From contig CAYSSO010000001.1 in assembly GCA_964433875.1 (NCBI GenBank), positions 73,005 to 137,004 on the forward strand: a DNA stretch of 64,000 nt, given 5' to 3'. The notes beneath the pieces are model-generated. The model had not been told where the DNA came from and did no database searches. It was given only the letters and a program-made list of their open reading frames with translations. Shown piece by piece: positions 33,968-43,645 of the stretch. This stretch comes from Athalassotoga sp964433875 (GTDB lineage: Bacteria; Thermotogota; Thermotogae; Mesoaciditogales; Mesoaciditogaceae). The position numbers were made by a program, and so were the translations under genes. Each line of letters opens with the position of its first letter. Position 1 is the stretch's first letter.

Positions 33968-34909
33968 TTACTTGAACAGTATGCTAACTGATAAACTCTT
34001 CCTTATTCTTATCATCGCCTCTCCAAATAAAGAGGCAACGGAGACGGTCTTTATCTTATCAGGTAGTTCATCGTGCGCTATTGTATCGGTAACGTAGATG
34101 GTATCTATGTCTGATTTGTCGAGCATTTCAAGGGCATTTTGAGAAAAAAGCCCATGAGTCGCGCATGCTATAACCTTTGTAGATCCCTTTTGTTTCAAAA
34201 GTTTCGCACCCTCTATCAATGTTCTACCTGTATCTATCATATCATCAAACATTATAGATGACATACCTTCAACATCGCCTATGACATGAAGTACCTCTGC
34301 AACATTCTCCTTTGGCCTTCTTTTATCGAGAATAGCGATCGGTAATCCCATCTTTTCGGCAAATTTTCGGGCACGCTTGACCGCACCGACATCTGGAGAG
34401 ACAACAACGGTTTTGTCTTTATCTATACATTCATGCTTTTTCAGAGCCTCAACGAAAACAGGAAAAGACTGTAAATTATCGACAGGGATATCGAAAAATC
34501 CCTGTATTTTCTCGCTATGTAAATCCATCGTCAAAATTCTCGACGCTCCGGCGACAGTCAAAAGATTTGCAACGAGTTTTGCCGTTATCGGATCTCTCCC
34601 ACGCGCCTTTCTGTCCTGTCTGGCGTATCCGTAATAGGGGATAACCACCGCTATAGAGCCTGCCGATGCGCGCTTGAGGGCATCTATTAGTATAAGCAAC
34701 TCCATAAGATTATCATTTACCGGAGGAGAGGTTGATTGAATTAAAAACACATCATGGCCTCTTACAGTTTCCTCTATCCTCATGTTTATTTCCCCATCGG
34801 CAAATCTCGATATCTCAACATGAGTTGGACTTACGTTGAGATAGGAGCATATCTTCTCGATCAATGGCCTGTTAGAAGAGCCACCAAGAATCTTCATGTC
34901 ATTTTTCAT
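33968..34909 (-). CDS. prs: ribose-phosphate pyrophosphokinase
   Basis: 313 residues, class I PRPP synthetase. RKARGRDPITAKLVANLL near 101-118 is the flexible loop and ribose-5-phosphate region, SPDVGAVKRARKFAEKMG near 173-190 follows, and the PRPP-binding loop is FDDMIDTGRTL near 222-232. Makes PRPP from ribose 5-phosphate and ATP. PRPP also feeds the nicotinate phosphoribosyltransferase encoded at 26360. Overlaps the glmU stop by 11 nt, the conserved glmU-prs order. Confidence 0.98.
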   Translation of the reverse strand: MKNDMKILGGSSNRPLIEKICSYLNVSPTHVEISRFADGEINMRIEETVRGHDVFLIQSTSPPVNDNLMELLILIDALKRASAGSIAVVIPYYGYARQDRKARGRDPITAKLVANLLTVAGASRILTMDLHSEKIQGFFDIPVDNLQSFPVFVEALKKHECIDKDKTVVVSPDVGAVKRARKFAEKMGLPIAILDKRRPKENVAEVLHVIGDVEGMSSIMFDDMIDTGRTLIEGAKLLKQKGSTKVIACATHGLFSQNALEMLDKSDIDTIYVTDTIAHDELPDKIKTVSVASLFGEAMIRIRKSLSVSILFK

Positions 34910-36242
34910 CGGATTTTCTCCTCTTTACCCAGTCCTCTTTGTTAACCTGTCTCGCTCTTCCAAGAGCGAGGGCATTGGGCGGAACATCCTCCGTTATTGT
35001 TGAGCCGGCTCCAACGAAAGCGTTATCACCTATCGTGATCGGGGCAACAAGTGCCGTGTTTGAGCCTATGAAAGCGTTTTTACCTATAAAGGTCTGATTT
35101 TTTTTGACCCCGTCATAGTTGCATGTTATGGTACCAGCACCTACGTTCGTGTTTTCTCCTACAGTCGCATCTCCAAGATACGTAAGATGCTGGGCCTTAA
35201 CATTATCAAAAAGGTGGGAATTCTTTACCTCAACGTAATTTCCAACCTTTACATTATTCTCTATAACAGTTCCGGGCCTTAGACGGGAAAATGGTCCTAT
35301 TGAACAATTCTCTCCAATAACCGCCCCATTGCAATCAGAACTTATCACTGAACTCTTTCTTCCGATCTTGCAATCTAATATCGTCGTGTAAGGGCCAACT
35401 GTGGATCCGGACGATATTTCGGTTTTCCCGTATATAAAAGTAAATGGTTTTACGGTTACTCCGGCTTCTATTCTTACATCGGGACCTATAAAGGTGGTAT
35501 CCGGATCTTCGATGGTGACGCCTGAATCCATAAGGGCAAAATTCACAATCTCTCTCGCACGTTTTATTAAGGCGGAAAGTTCACGCTGCGTGTTAACTCC
35601 CATAACGATATTAGGATCCGTCGTTTCAATTGCTTCGACTTCAAAATCACTATTTGCGAGTATCTCTATCGAATCTGTAAGATAATATTCTCCCTTTTTG
35701 TTATCATTTTTTATCTTTTCAAGAGCGTAAAGCAAAGCCTCGGAGTTAAAGGCATAAACACCACTGTTTACTTCTTTTATAGATTTTATCTCATCTGTGG
35801 CATCTGTTTCTTCAACGATTCTTTCAACTTTTCCTTTCTTTCTCAAAATTCTTCCATATCCGAATGGATTTGGAAGTAAAGCCGTCAAAATCGCCAAATC
35901 GGCCTTGGAATCAAAGAGTTTTTTTAAGATCTCGGCTGAGATCAATGGCATATCGCCATAAAGTATCAAAATCCTTCCATTCAAAAAAGGCAACGCAGAT
36001 TTAACGGCATCGGCCGTTCCGAGTTGTTCTTTTTGAATGAAGATCTTCACATCTTTAAGAAAAGGATATATCTCCTCGGCCGAATGACCAATTACTACCC
36101 CTATTTCATCGGCACCGGCCGATCTCGCGGCATCGATAACCCAATTTATGAGAGGCTTTCCAAGTACCTCATGAACAACCTTTGGCTTCGGAGTGTTCAT
36201 TCTCTTCCCCAATCCTCCGGCCAAAATGAGCGCTTTATTCAT
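34899..36242 (-). CDS. glmU: bifunctional N-acetylglucosamine-1-phosphate uridyltransferase/glucosamine-1-phosphate acetyltransferase
   Basis: 447 residues. The N-terminal uridyltransferase starts LILAGGLGKRMNTPKPKVVH with the nucleotide loop, and LYGDMPL near 95-101 binds metal. The C-terminal left-handed beta-helix of hexapeptide repeats runs from about 240 (TFIGPDVRIEAGVTVKPFTF) to about 430. It makes UDP-GlcNAc for peptidoglycan. No frameshift or missing module. Confidence 0.97.
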   Translation of the reverse strand: MNKALILAGGLGKRMNTPKPKVVHEVLGKPLINWVIDAARSAGADEIGVVIGHSAEEIYPFLKDVKIFIQKEQLGTADAVKSALPFLNGRILILYGDMPLISAEILKKLFDSKADLAILTALLPNPFGYGRILRKKGKVERIVEETDATDEIKSIKEVNSGVYAFNSEALLYALEKIKNDNKKGEYYLTDSIEILANSDFEVEAIETTDPNIVMGVNTQRELSALIKRAREIVNFALMDSGVTIEDPDTTFIGPDVRIEAGVTVKPFTFIYGKTEISSGSTVGPYTTILDCKIGRKSSVISSDCNGAVIGENCSIGPFSRLRPGTVIENNVKVGNYVEVKNSHLFDNVKAQHLTYLGDATVGENTNVGAGTITCNYDGVKKNQTFIGKNAFIGSNTALVAPITIGDNAFVGAGSTITEDVPPNALALGRARQVNKEDWVKRRKSDEK

Positions 36243-36283
36243 TCCCGATCACCCATCACATTATACAACTTTTCAACGCCAAT

Positions 36284-36844
36284 TCATACTTTCCTTAAAA
36301 TGGAAAGGGCGCCTTTAACGATCTCTTCAAGATTTTTTCCGCTGGCGGCCGCTTTTTCCACCGCCACAAATGCATCGTTGCGTGAAAACCCTAAAGCGAT
36401 AAGCGTCTCAACGGCCTCTCCAAGATTAGGATTCAATTGAGAAGGCCTTAACTTCCCCGAAAGTTCAAGTATTATCCTTTCGGCAGTTTTCTGCCCGATG
36501 CCCGGTAAAGAACTGAGAAATTTTACATCCTTTGTTTCAACGGCAGAAGAAAAATTTTGAAGGTCGAGAACCTCCATTATTTTTAGCGCATTTTTCTTTC
36601 CAATACCGTTAACGCTTGTCAAAATATCGTAAAGATATCTCTCCTCCTCATTTAGAAATCCTACAAGTTCTACTGGTTCTCCTTCTTTTACATCCTCACG
36701 TATATATACAAGCGTTTCTTCTCCCTCATTTAGAAGTTCAAGGTCCTTTGAAGTCATGACAATCTCGTAGAGTATATTTCCAGCATCAAGGACAAAACGG
36801 CCTGGGTCTTTTTTGATTATTTTACCGCGCAGCGCCCATATCAC
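36284..36844 (-). CDS. ruvA: Holliday junction branch migration protein RuvA
   Basis: 186 residues from GTG 36844 (reading MIWALRGKIIKKD), which overlaps the folC stop by 4 nt. A longer frame reaching 37012 lies inside folC and is rejected. Domain I is the OB-fold (1-63), domain II has two helix-hairpin-helix motifs (LTSVNGIGKKNALKIM and LSSLPGIGQKTAERII), and domain III is the RuvB-contacting C-terminus (LGEAVETLIALGFSRNDAF). Confidence 0.95.
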   Translation of the reverse strand: MIWALRGKIIKKDPGRFVLDAGNILYEIVMTSKDLELLNEGEETLVYIREDVKEGEPVELVGFLNEEERYLYDILTSVNGIGKKNALKIMEVLDLQNFSSAVETKDVKFLSSLPGIGQKTAERIILELSGKLRPSQLNPNLGEAVETLIALGFSRNDAFVAVEKAAASGKNLEEIVKGALSILRKV

Positions 36845-38163
36845 GTTTCGGACTTCACACCCCTTAAAAAACTCCTTGCAAATCCAACAGTGTAAAAAGA
36901 TCCAGTTATAACCGAGATCGCATTTTCTTTCTTTGAGATATTCGTGCAAATATCCGTTGCTTCCTCTATTTCTTTTATGAAACCTATGTTGTCGTAATGT
37001 CTTACGGCCCAATCGTATATCTCAAAAGGATCCTTGGCGCGCTCATTTCTCGGCGATGTCAGGTAAATTCTTTTAAACATTGGATCGATTATCTCTATCA
37101 TGCGTTTGTAATCTTTATCATTCAAAATTCCAACGACTGCGTTCATCTGTCTGGACGGAAAGTAAAGTTTAAGGTTTTTTCTGAGCATCTCCATCGCAGG
37201 TGCGTTATGGGCCACATCCAAAATTATCGTTGAATCGGATGGGAACCATTCAAATCTTCCTTCCCACGGTATCGTGAAGATCGTTTTGTAAATCTTATCT
37301 CTGTCTATCTTTATAAATTCTATCTCGTCGAGATATTCGATGACGGCAAGAGATATAGAGATATTATTCATCGCCGCAAGTCCATTCATCCTTGTTTCGA
37401 GGGAAAGTTTCAATCTTCTACCGACAAAATCAAAAGCATTTCTCGCAAATTCTATTCTTTTGACGATGTATCTGAAATCTTTTCCTATACGCCTGACCTC
37501 AGAATTCAATTCCTTAGCCCTGTTCATTATCACTCTTAAAGGCTCCGCTTTGTATTCTCCCGTTATAACCGGCGACCTGGCCTTTATTATCCCTGACTTT
37601 TCAAAGGCTATTTGAGAAAGGGTATTTCCAAGGACATTCATGTGATCGTAATCTATTATCGTTATAACTGAACAGAGCGGATCATCGACCACATTTGTGG
37701 CATCAAATCTCCCACCCATTCCCACCTCTGAAACGACGACATCTACTTTTTGATCTTTAAAGTACAAGAAAGCCATAGCCGTAACGATTTCAAAAAATGT
37801 CGGCTTCATTCCAGGATCTGCAGACATTCCGTCCGCTTCTTTTATAACTCTTTCGTATACCTCAACGGCTCGATCCTCGGGTATGAAGATATCGTCTATT
37901 CTAATTCTTTCCCTGAAAGTTTCGAGATGCGGAGAAAAATAAGTTCCAACCTTAAGTCCATGAGAAGTCAAAAGTTTCCCTATCGTTCTCGTGACAGTTC
38001 CCTTGCCATTTGTGCCGGTTACATGAATGTATCTAAAACTCTTTTGAGGATTACCAAGCCTCTCGAGTAATTTTTCTATCCTGTCAAGACCAAGCCTTAT
38101 TTTGGCTTCAGGATGGAATGAGAACAGCCTGCTTATCATTTCTTCGTAATTCAATGCGATCAT
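36841..38163 (-). CDS. folC: folylpolyglutamate/dihydrofolate synthase
   Basis: 440 residues, Mur-ligase family. P-loop VTGTNGKGTVTR near 48-59, SPHLETFRERIRI near 77-89, TVVVSEVGMGGRFDATNV-like segment near 144-159, and C-terminal domain with ILDVAHNAPAMEMLRK near 311-326. It adds glutamate to folates; folates are the one-carbon carrier for the glycine cleavage genes in this window. Overlaps valS by 4 nt. Confidence 0.94.
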   Translation of the reverse strand: MIALNYEEMISRLFSFHPEAKIRLGLDRIEKLLERLGNPQKSFRYIHVTGTNGKGTVTRTIGKLLTSHGLKVGTYFSPHLETFRERIRIDDIFIPEDRAVEVYERVIKEADGMSADPGMKPTFFEIVTAMAFLYFKDQKVDVVVSEVGMGGRFDATNVVDDPLCSVITIIDYDHMNVLGNTLSQIAFEKSGIIKARSPVITGEYKAEPLRVIMNRAKELNSEVRRIGKDFRYIVKRIEFARNAFDFVGRRLKLSLETRMNGLAAMNNISISLAVIEYLDEIEFIKIDRDKIYKTIFTIPWEGRFEWFPSDSTIILDVAHNAPAMEMLRKNLKLYFPSRQMNAVVGILNDKDYKRMIEIIDPMFKRIYLTSPRNERAKDPFEIYDWAVRHYDNIGFIKEIEEATDICTNISKKENAISVITGSFYTVGFARSFLRGVKSET

Positions 38164-40739
38164 TCCTTTAATTTTCTCAATGTGCTGTCAAGCCGTCTTA
38201 AAGTTTTTTCAAGTTCGGCCCTTTCTTCCCTTGCTTTCTGGACAACGTCTTCAGAAGCCTTCTTCACGAACTCTTCATTCGATAATCTTGCATTTAACTT
38301 TCTAAATTCTTCGGTAGCCTTGACTATTTTCGAGTTAAGCCTCGCGATCTCTCCATTAAAATCAAAGTGCTCATCCATAACCACGAATACCTCGGTCTCA
38401 GAGTTGACAGATGCCGTCATGCCCTTTTTGGGCTTTATTCGAGATACATTGACATCTAAAGCATTTGTAAGTTTGGATATATACTTTTCGACCGGCGAAT
38501 CCTTTGGCCATACGTTCTTTGTCATGACTATGTTTATTTTGGTCGAAAGAGGAAGGTCAAGATCCGATCTTACGTTTCTTACTCCCCTTACCGTCTCCAT
38601 GAAGAAATCGAAATTATCATCCTCAAAATAAAATTCTTCATCCGTTTCAGGCCATTTCGACGTTATTAAAATCCCATCAAAGAAATTAGACCATATTTCT
38701 TCAGATATAAAGGGCATAAATGGGTGCAAAAGTTTTAAACTTACATTCAAGACGTAAAGGAGTACATATTTTGTGTTTTCATTCAATTTTGGATCTTCGA
38801 GTTGAACCTTCGAAAGTTCTATGTACCAGTCGCAAAAATCTCCCCAGAAGAAATCGTATATCTCGTGAGATGCTATGTTGTAATCGTAAGAATCGATCGA
38901 GTCTGTAACTCTTCTAATAACTTCATTCGATCTCGAAAGAATCCATCTATCGGCCATCGTGAGCCCCTGAGGCTTTGACACTTTTGTGCCCTTTGTGTTC
39001 ATTTCGACAAATCTGCTCGCATTCCATATTTTGTTTGAAAAATGCATGTAAGATTCGAAGACCCGCTCGTCTAAACTTATATCTCTCCCCTGGGCTGCAA
39101 GCATCGCCAAAGCCATTCTCATCGCATCGGCTCCATACTTTGAAATAACCTCATTGGGATCTATCCCGTTTCCGAGAGACTTCGACATCTTCCGTCCAAA
39201 TTTGTCCCTTACGAGTTGGTGAATGTAAACGTCGTGGAACGGGACATCTTCCATGAACTCGAGTCCCATAACGATCATGCGCGCGACCCAGAAAAATATT
39301 ATATCGAATCCGGTAACGAGTAAATCTGTTGGATAAAATTTCTCAAGGTCTTCAGTTTTTTCCGGCCATCCAAGCGTTGAAAATGGCCAAAGTGCCGATG
39401 AAAACCATGTATCGAGCACGTCTTTGTCCTGATGAATATTCGTAGATCCACATTTCTCGCACTTGTCCGGCGTCGTTTCAGACACAGTTAAATGTCCGCA
39501 ATCATCGCAGTACCATACGGGAATCCTATGACCCCACCAAAGTTGACGGGAAATACACCAATCGTGTACGTCTTCCATCCAGTTAAGGTACACCTTTTCC
39601 CACCTTTCTGGATGAAACTTTACTTTTCCTTCTTTAACAGCCTTGATGGCGGGATCGGCGAGTTTTTTCATGCTTACAAACCATTGATCAGAAAGTTTTG
39701 GCTCTACAACTGTATGGCATCTGTAACAATGTCCTACGGAATGGTTATAATTTTCTATCTTGACAAGATAGCCATTGATTTCAAGATCTTTTACTATTTC
39801 CTTTCTTGCCTCTTCCCTTGTCATTCCGTTATAACGTCCCTCAAACCTTATTCGCGCGCCGTCGTCCAATATCTCTACAAATTCAAGATTATGCTTTTTA
39901 CCGATTTCAAAGTCATTTGGATCGTGGGCAGGGGTAACCTTCAAGGCTCCCGTTCCAAAAGACATATCAACGTAATCATCCGCTATCACTGGTACGACCC
40001 TTCCGACAAGAGGCAGAATGGCGTGCTTTCCTATGAGATCTTTGTATCTTTCATCTTTAGGATTGACCGCTACCGCCGTGTCTCCAAGCATGGTCTCCGG
40101 TCTTGTGGTCGCTATAACGATGCTGCCACCTTCCTGAATTGGATATCTTATATGATAGAGTTTTGAGTTTTCATCTTCATACTCGATCTCTTCATTCGAA
40201 AGGACGGTTCCGCAACTTGGACACCAGTTTACCATGTACTTACCCTTGTATATTAACCCTTTCTTGTAAAGAGAAACGAAGACCTTTCTTACGGCCCTAC
40301 TCAATCCTTCATCGAGGGTAAACCTCTCTCTCGACCAGTCGCAGGAAGCCCCCATTGCCTCGATCTGGGATCTTATCTTTTGTCTGTACTCTCGAGCCCA
40401 TTCCCATGTTATTTTGACGAATTCGTCGTATCCCAATTCTTCCTTTGTCTTGCCCTCCGAGGCGAGTTGCTTTACAACCATATTTTGCGTTGCAATCCCC
40501 GCATGATCCTCGCCGGGAAGCCATAGCGTTTCCTTTCCTTTCATCCTCTGATATCTTGTTACGATATCCTGGAGGACTATGTTAAGAGCATGTCCCATGT
40601 GCAGGACATTCGTTATATTAGGAGGCGGGATTACTATCGAAAACCTTTCGTTGCCCGGTTTGGGCTTAAAAGCCCCGCTTTCTTCCCATTTTTTATACCA
40701 TTTTTTCTCGCTTTCGTAAGGAGAATAAAATTTATCCAC
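38160..40739 (-). CDS. valS: valyl-tRNA synthetase
   Basis: 859 residues, class Ia. The HIGH motif appears as HMGHALN (about 46-52), the editing (CP1) domain includes TTRPETMLGDTAVAVNP near 205-221, and the KMSKS loop is KMSKSLGNG near 514-522. Zinc-type cysteine pairs are NWCPSCGTVLSNEE and CDDCGH with CEKCGS. The C-terminal coiled coil (about 800-859) is typical of ValRS. GTG start with an unusual leader: a 5-bp hairpin separates a strong AAAGGAGG from the start codon. Confidence 0.98.
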   Translation of the reverse strand: MDKFYSPYESEKKWYKKWEESGAFKPKPGNERFSIVIPPPNITNVLHMGHALNIVLQDIVTRYQRMKGKETLWLPGEDHAGIATQNMVVKQLASEGKTKEELGYDEFVKITWEWAREYRQKIRSQIEAMGASCDWSRERFTLDEGLSRAVRKVFVSLYKKGLIYKGKYMVNWCPSCGTVLSNEEIEYEDENSKLYHIRYPIQEGGSIVIATTRPETMLGDTAVAVNPKDERYKDLIGKHAILPLVGRVVPVIADDYVDMSFGTGALKVTPAHDPNDFEIGKKHNLEFVEILDDGARIRFEGRYNGMTREEARKEIVKDLEINGYLVKIENYNHSVGHCYRCHTVVEPKLSDQWFVSMKKLADPAIKAVKEGKVKFHPERWEKVYLNWMEDVHDWCISRQLWWGHRIPVWYCDDCGHLTVSETTPDKCEKCGSTNIHQDKDVLDTWFSSALWPFSTLGWPEKTEDLEKFYPTDLLVTGFDIIFFWVARMIVMGLEFMEDVPFHDVYIHQLVRDKFGRKMSKSLGNGIDPNEVISKYGADAMRMALAMLAAQGRDISLDERVFESYMHFSNKIWNASRFVEMNTKGTKVSKPQGLTMADRWILSRSNEVIRRVTDSIDSYDYNIASHEIYDFFWGDFCDWYIELSKVQLEDPKLNENTKYVLLYVLNVSLKLLHPFMPFISEEIWSNFFDGILITSKWPETDEEFYFEDDNFDFFMETVRGVRNVRSDLDLPLSTKINIVMTKNVWPKDSPVEKYISKLTNALDVNVSRIKPKKGMTASVNSETEVFVVMDEHFDFNGEIARLNSKIVKATEEFRKLNARLSNEEFVKKASEDVVQKAREERAELEKTLRRLDSTLRKLKE

Positions 40740-40740
40740 C

Positions 40741-40770
40741 CACCTCGTGACCTACGTCACTTCCTCCTTT
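40741..40770 (-). promoter_or_regulatory. structured ribosome binding site of valS
   Basis: Minus strand order: AAAGGAGGAA (40770-40761), hairpin GTGAC-GTAG-GTCAC (40760-40747), then GAGGTGG and the GTG start. Measured along the chain the strong Shine-Dalgarno is 20 or more nt from the start. If the hairpin folds, the spacing shrinks to about 9 nt, which is normal. An in-frame TAG at 40754-40752 excludes an earlier start. Confidence 0.5.
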
Positions 40771-40819
40771 CAAGATTACACGCCAAAAAATATCCGTCCA
40801 TTATTTTCAGTATATTCTA

Positions 40820-42154
40820 TCATAGTTTTTCCTGACTGGCCAAATTCTTATCTTCTAAACTCTTATTTACGTTTTTACCGCTTTTAGGCAAAAAATTTTC
40901 CTTTGGAATTGGCCTTACAGAGTTTAACTTATATATGAACCTTTCTCCAAGGAAGAGAAAGATTATTCCCAATATGAAGGAGGTTATATATCCAAAATTA
41001 AGCGCTATGTAACCCGATATGAAGGAGGCCGCTATAACGGCGAAGTTAATCGTAACGTTGAAAAGCCCTATTATGCGTCCTCGATCCGTGGGAAGCGCAA
41101 GGTCTGTAACATGAACGGTCGTCGGAATGTAAAAGAAAGGCCATGTGAAGCCCACTATAAGAAAGGCAATAACGGTTATGAAAACGCCAAATGGAAGGAA
41201 GTACCCGGATATGGCTATAGATGAAAAGAGAACAACACGTGTCAGTAAAGCGCTTCTGACGATAAGGGCATCCGGAAGTCTCTTCGTAATTGGATTTGTA
41301 AGAAAATAAGCAACATTTGTAAGGACATTGTTTATTCCGTAAATGATGAAGATTGTGCCGCTATCTATTTTTAAAACTTCGGCAAGGTATATAGAAAAGA
41401 TGGAAAAGATCATATTGGCACCGAAGAAGATTATGAAAATGCTTCCCATGTATCTTCCCGCACCCGGTTTGAATCCCCTCGAACTTATAGAAAGAATGAT
41501 ATTGTGTGGAATAGAGGTTATATGATCTGCGAGAGAATGCATATTTGGAAGAAATTTTTTGCTTTTGAAGGTCCTAAAAAATTCCTTCCTTTTTATGTAT
41601 CCACTCGAAAGTATTATCGCAACTATAAGGAGAAAAGAGGCGATAAAGAATACAAATCTCATCTTTTCAGTTCCATTGGACATGAACGGAAAGTAAGAGA
41701 GCCATAATCCCCCTGCAAATGTACCGACCGTGACGCCGATACTGTTGAAAAGATTCATAGTGTTTATATTTTTTCTGTAAAGTGATTCATCGAACTTTTT
41801 GTTAAGATATATTGTTATGGCTGGACCCATCATGGCGGCGAATGTGCCCAATGTAAGTGCGAGAATATAGTAAATGTAAAGGTTATTTGTAAATGACATG
41901 AAAACACTTACCGCGGCATCTACCACAACACTTACAAAGACAATCTCAAAAAAACGCTGGTATTTATCAATGATTATTCCAACGATCATCGATCCAAGAA
42001 GGTTTCCGAGTGCGTAAAAAGCCGATGCGACGCTGCCATTCGCAACGTTCCCTCCGAGGACTATAACCACAAAGAGACTTATTATTACACCTATCGCTCC
42101 AAAGGCTGCGCCCTGGAATCCGAAGGCTATAAAAAGTTTTCTAAGTTCCTTCAA
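40820..42154 (-). CDS. MFS transporter
   Basis: 444 residues with 12 predicted transmembrane helices in two groups of six, split by a loop of about 50 residues near 190-235 (FKSKKFLPNMHSLADH). The conserved loop after TM2 is GIIIDKYQRFFE, a variant of the MFS motif A. TM11 and TM12 end near 405 and a charged tail of about 40 residues follows. Substrate unknown. It stands alone behind its own short leader. Confidence 0.85.
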   Translation of the reverse strand: MKELRKLFIAFGFQGAAFGAIGVIISLFVVIVLGGNVANGSVASAFYALGNLLGSMIVGIIIDKYQRFFEIVFVSVVVDAAVSVFMSFTNNLYIYYILALTLGTFAAMMGPAITIYLNKKFDESLYRKNINTMNLFNSIGVTVGTFAGGLWLSYFPFMSNGTEKMRFVFFIASFLLIVAIILSSGYIKRKEFFRTFKSKKFLPNMHSLADHITSIPHNIILSISSRGFKPGAGRYMGSIFIIFFGANMIFSIFSIYLAEVLKIDSGTIFIIYGINNVLTNVAYFLTNPITKRLPDALIVRSALLTRVVLFSSIAISGYFLPFGVFITVIAFLIVGFTWPFFYIPTTVHVTDLALPTDRGRIIGLFNVTINFAVIAASFISGYIALNFGYITSFILGIIFLFLGERFIYKLNSVRPIPKENFLPKSGKNVNKSLEDKNLASQEKL

Positions 42155-42227
42155 AATACTATCCCCTTGAAAATTCTTTTACAATGATATTTTAACTTTT
42201 TATGATTAATTTAATTTGAAGGACCTT

Positions 42228-43253
42228 TTACGCTAACTTTTGAAAGTATTTCTCAACACTTTCAATAACGTAATCTATATCTGAGCGTGTAACATCTTTG
42301 TTAGTCACAAATCTGTACTCACTGTCTTCCTCTGGGTTTATCTTTATGCCCTTGTCAAGCATGTAAGAAACGAAATCATCTCCGTTAACGTTGGCTTTGA
42401 AAAAAACCATATTTATATCAAGCCTGTCCTTGAAAACCTCAATGCCATTTATTCTTTCAAGACCATTTGCAAGTATTCTGGCATTTTCATGATCCTCGCA
42501 AAGTCTATCTATCATCTCCTCAAGGGCGACTATTCCGGCGGCCGCTATGATCCCAGCCTGCCTCATTCCTCCTCCCATCAATTTTCGGCCCTTTCTTGCT
42601 TTATCAATGAAGGATTTTGTGCCCACAAGCATAGATCCAATAGGAGCCGCAAGTCCCTTCGAAAGACAGAACATAACGCTGTCTGCGTATTGGGCTATTT
42701 CTTTTGCGTCCACCTTCAGAGCGCACGCAGCGTTGAAAATCCTTGCCCCGTCGAGATGAACCGGTATATTATGATTTTTTGCGATTTCATATATTTTTTT
42801 CATGCTTTCTAAATCTATAACTGTTCCCATACCGTGAGCATTTTCAAGGCAGATAAGTCCTGTCCTTGGAAAATGTATATTTTCAGATCTTATCAGTGAT
42901 TCTATCTCATAAGGATCCGGATGGCCATTCTTCGATCTGAAGGTTCTAAGTTGCACCCCCGCTATAACTGCCGAAGCGCCCGCTTCATGCAGAATTATGT
43001 GTGAATTTGCGTCCAATATAACCTCGTCTCCCCTTAGAGTGTGCGTGAGAAGGGCAAGTTCATTTCCAAAAGTCCCAGAAGGAACAAACAAAGCCGCTTC
43101 CTTCCCGATTCTTTTGGCAGCCATTTCTTCAAGTTTTCTAACCGTTGGATCGTCTCCGTAAACGTCATCTCCAACCTCCGCCTTAAACATCGCTTCTCTC
43201 ATTCTCTGAGTCGGAAGCGTGACGGTATCGCTTCTTATGTCTATGTATCTCAT
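42228..43253 (-). CDS. ltaE: low-specificity L-threonine aldolase
   Basis: 341 residues from ATG 43253 with GGAGGG 5 nt before; a frame extending to 43298 would run into the cold-shock terminator. PLP fold type I: MRYIDIRSDTVTLPTQ at the start, SGTFGNELALLTH near 75-87, HLDGARIFNAACAL near 171-184, and the Schiff-base lysine in FCLSKGLAAPIG near 200-211. Splits threonine or allo-threonine to glycine and acetaldehyde. The glycine cleavage operon lies 9 kb away on the same strand. Confidence 0.93.
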   Translation of the reverse strand: MRYIDIRSDTVTLPTQRMREAMFKAEVGDDVYGDDPTVRKLEEMAAKRIGKEAALFVPSGTFGNELALLTHTLRGDEVILDANSHIILHEAGASAVIAGVQLRTFRSKNGHPDPYEIESLIRSENIHFPRTGLICLENAHGMGTVIDLESMKKIYEIAKNHNIPVHLDGARIFNAACALKVDAKEIAQYADSVMFCLSKGLAAPIGSMLVGTKSFIDKARKGRKLMGGGMRQAGIIAAAGIVALEEMIDRLCEDHENARILANGLERINGIEVFKDRLDINMVFFKANVNGDDFVSYMLDKGIKINPEEDSEYRFVTNKDVTRSDIDYVIESVEKYFQKLA

Positions 43254-43278
43254 CTTTTCCCTCCAGATGACCAAGTTT

Positions 43279-43307
43279 AAAAAAGCCCGATTTGACATCG
43301 GGCTTTT
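43279..43307 (-). terminator. intrinsic terminator of the cold-shock gene
   Basis: Minus strand: AAAAGCCCGA, loop of about 7 nt, TCGGGCTTTTTT. It ends the csp transcript and separates it from ltaE. Confidence 0.8.
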
Positions 43308-43318
43308 AGATTATTTTC

Positions 43319-43516
43319 TTAAGCGCTTCTTACGTTCGATGCCTGTTTACCTTTTGGCCCTTCTGTAATGTCAAAGACAACTGCCTGATTTTCTTTGAGA
43401 CTCTTGTAGCCATCCATCTTGATTGCCGAGTAGTGAACGAAGATGTCATTCCCATCTTCCATCGTTATGAACCCGTAGCCTTTCTTGGCATCGAACCACT
43501 TAACAGTACCCTTCAT
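43319..43516 (-). CDS. cold-shock protein
   Basis: 65 residues, one cold-shock domain. MKGTVKWFDAKKGYGFITME contains RNP1 (KGYGFI), and DIFVHYSAI is RNP2. A single-stranded nucleic acid chaperone. AGGAGG precedes the ATG. The upstream region holds a TTGATT and TGATAAAAT pair on the minus strand (about 43590-43563), back to back with the fur-type promoter. Confidence 0.96.
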   Translation of the reverse strand: MKGTVKWFDAKKGYGFITMEDGNDIFVHYSAIKMDGYKSLKENQAVVFDITEGPKGKQASNVRSA

Positions 43517-43613
43517 TTCCTTGCCTCCTGAAAGAAATTGGTGAAACCATATAAATATTTTATCACCAAAATTTTAAAAATCAAATATGGATCCTAAAAA
43601 ATCGATCCAATGC

Positions 43614-43642
43614 TTTACAAATAAGAGAGAATGGTCTATAAT
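43614..43642 (+). promoter_or_regulatory. promoter of the Fur-family regulator and transporter
   Basis: TTTACA (43614-43619), 17-nt spacer, consensus TATAAT (43637-43642). The start point would fall near 43649, inside the palindrome at 43646-43668. Confidence 0.7.
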
Positions 43643-43645
43643 AGT

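Noticed and set aside
36845..37012. N-terminal extension of ruvA
   Set aside because: Lies in folC; the OB-fold begins at GTG 36844, which matches RuvA length and overlaps the folC stop.
39492..40166. 224-codon frame antisense to valS
   Set aside because: The opposite strand encodes an intact, motif-complete ValRS; the antisense frame has no family features.
40771..40819. T-box leader for valS
   Set aside because: Too short, with no T-box sequence or specifier stem; only the small hairpin near the start is seen.
43254..43298. 15-residue extension of ltaE
   Set aside because: It reads through the cold-shock terminator; ATG 43253 has GGAGGG at proper spacing.
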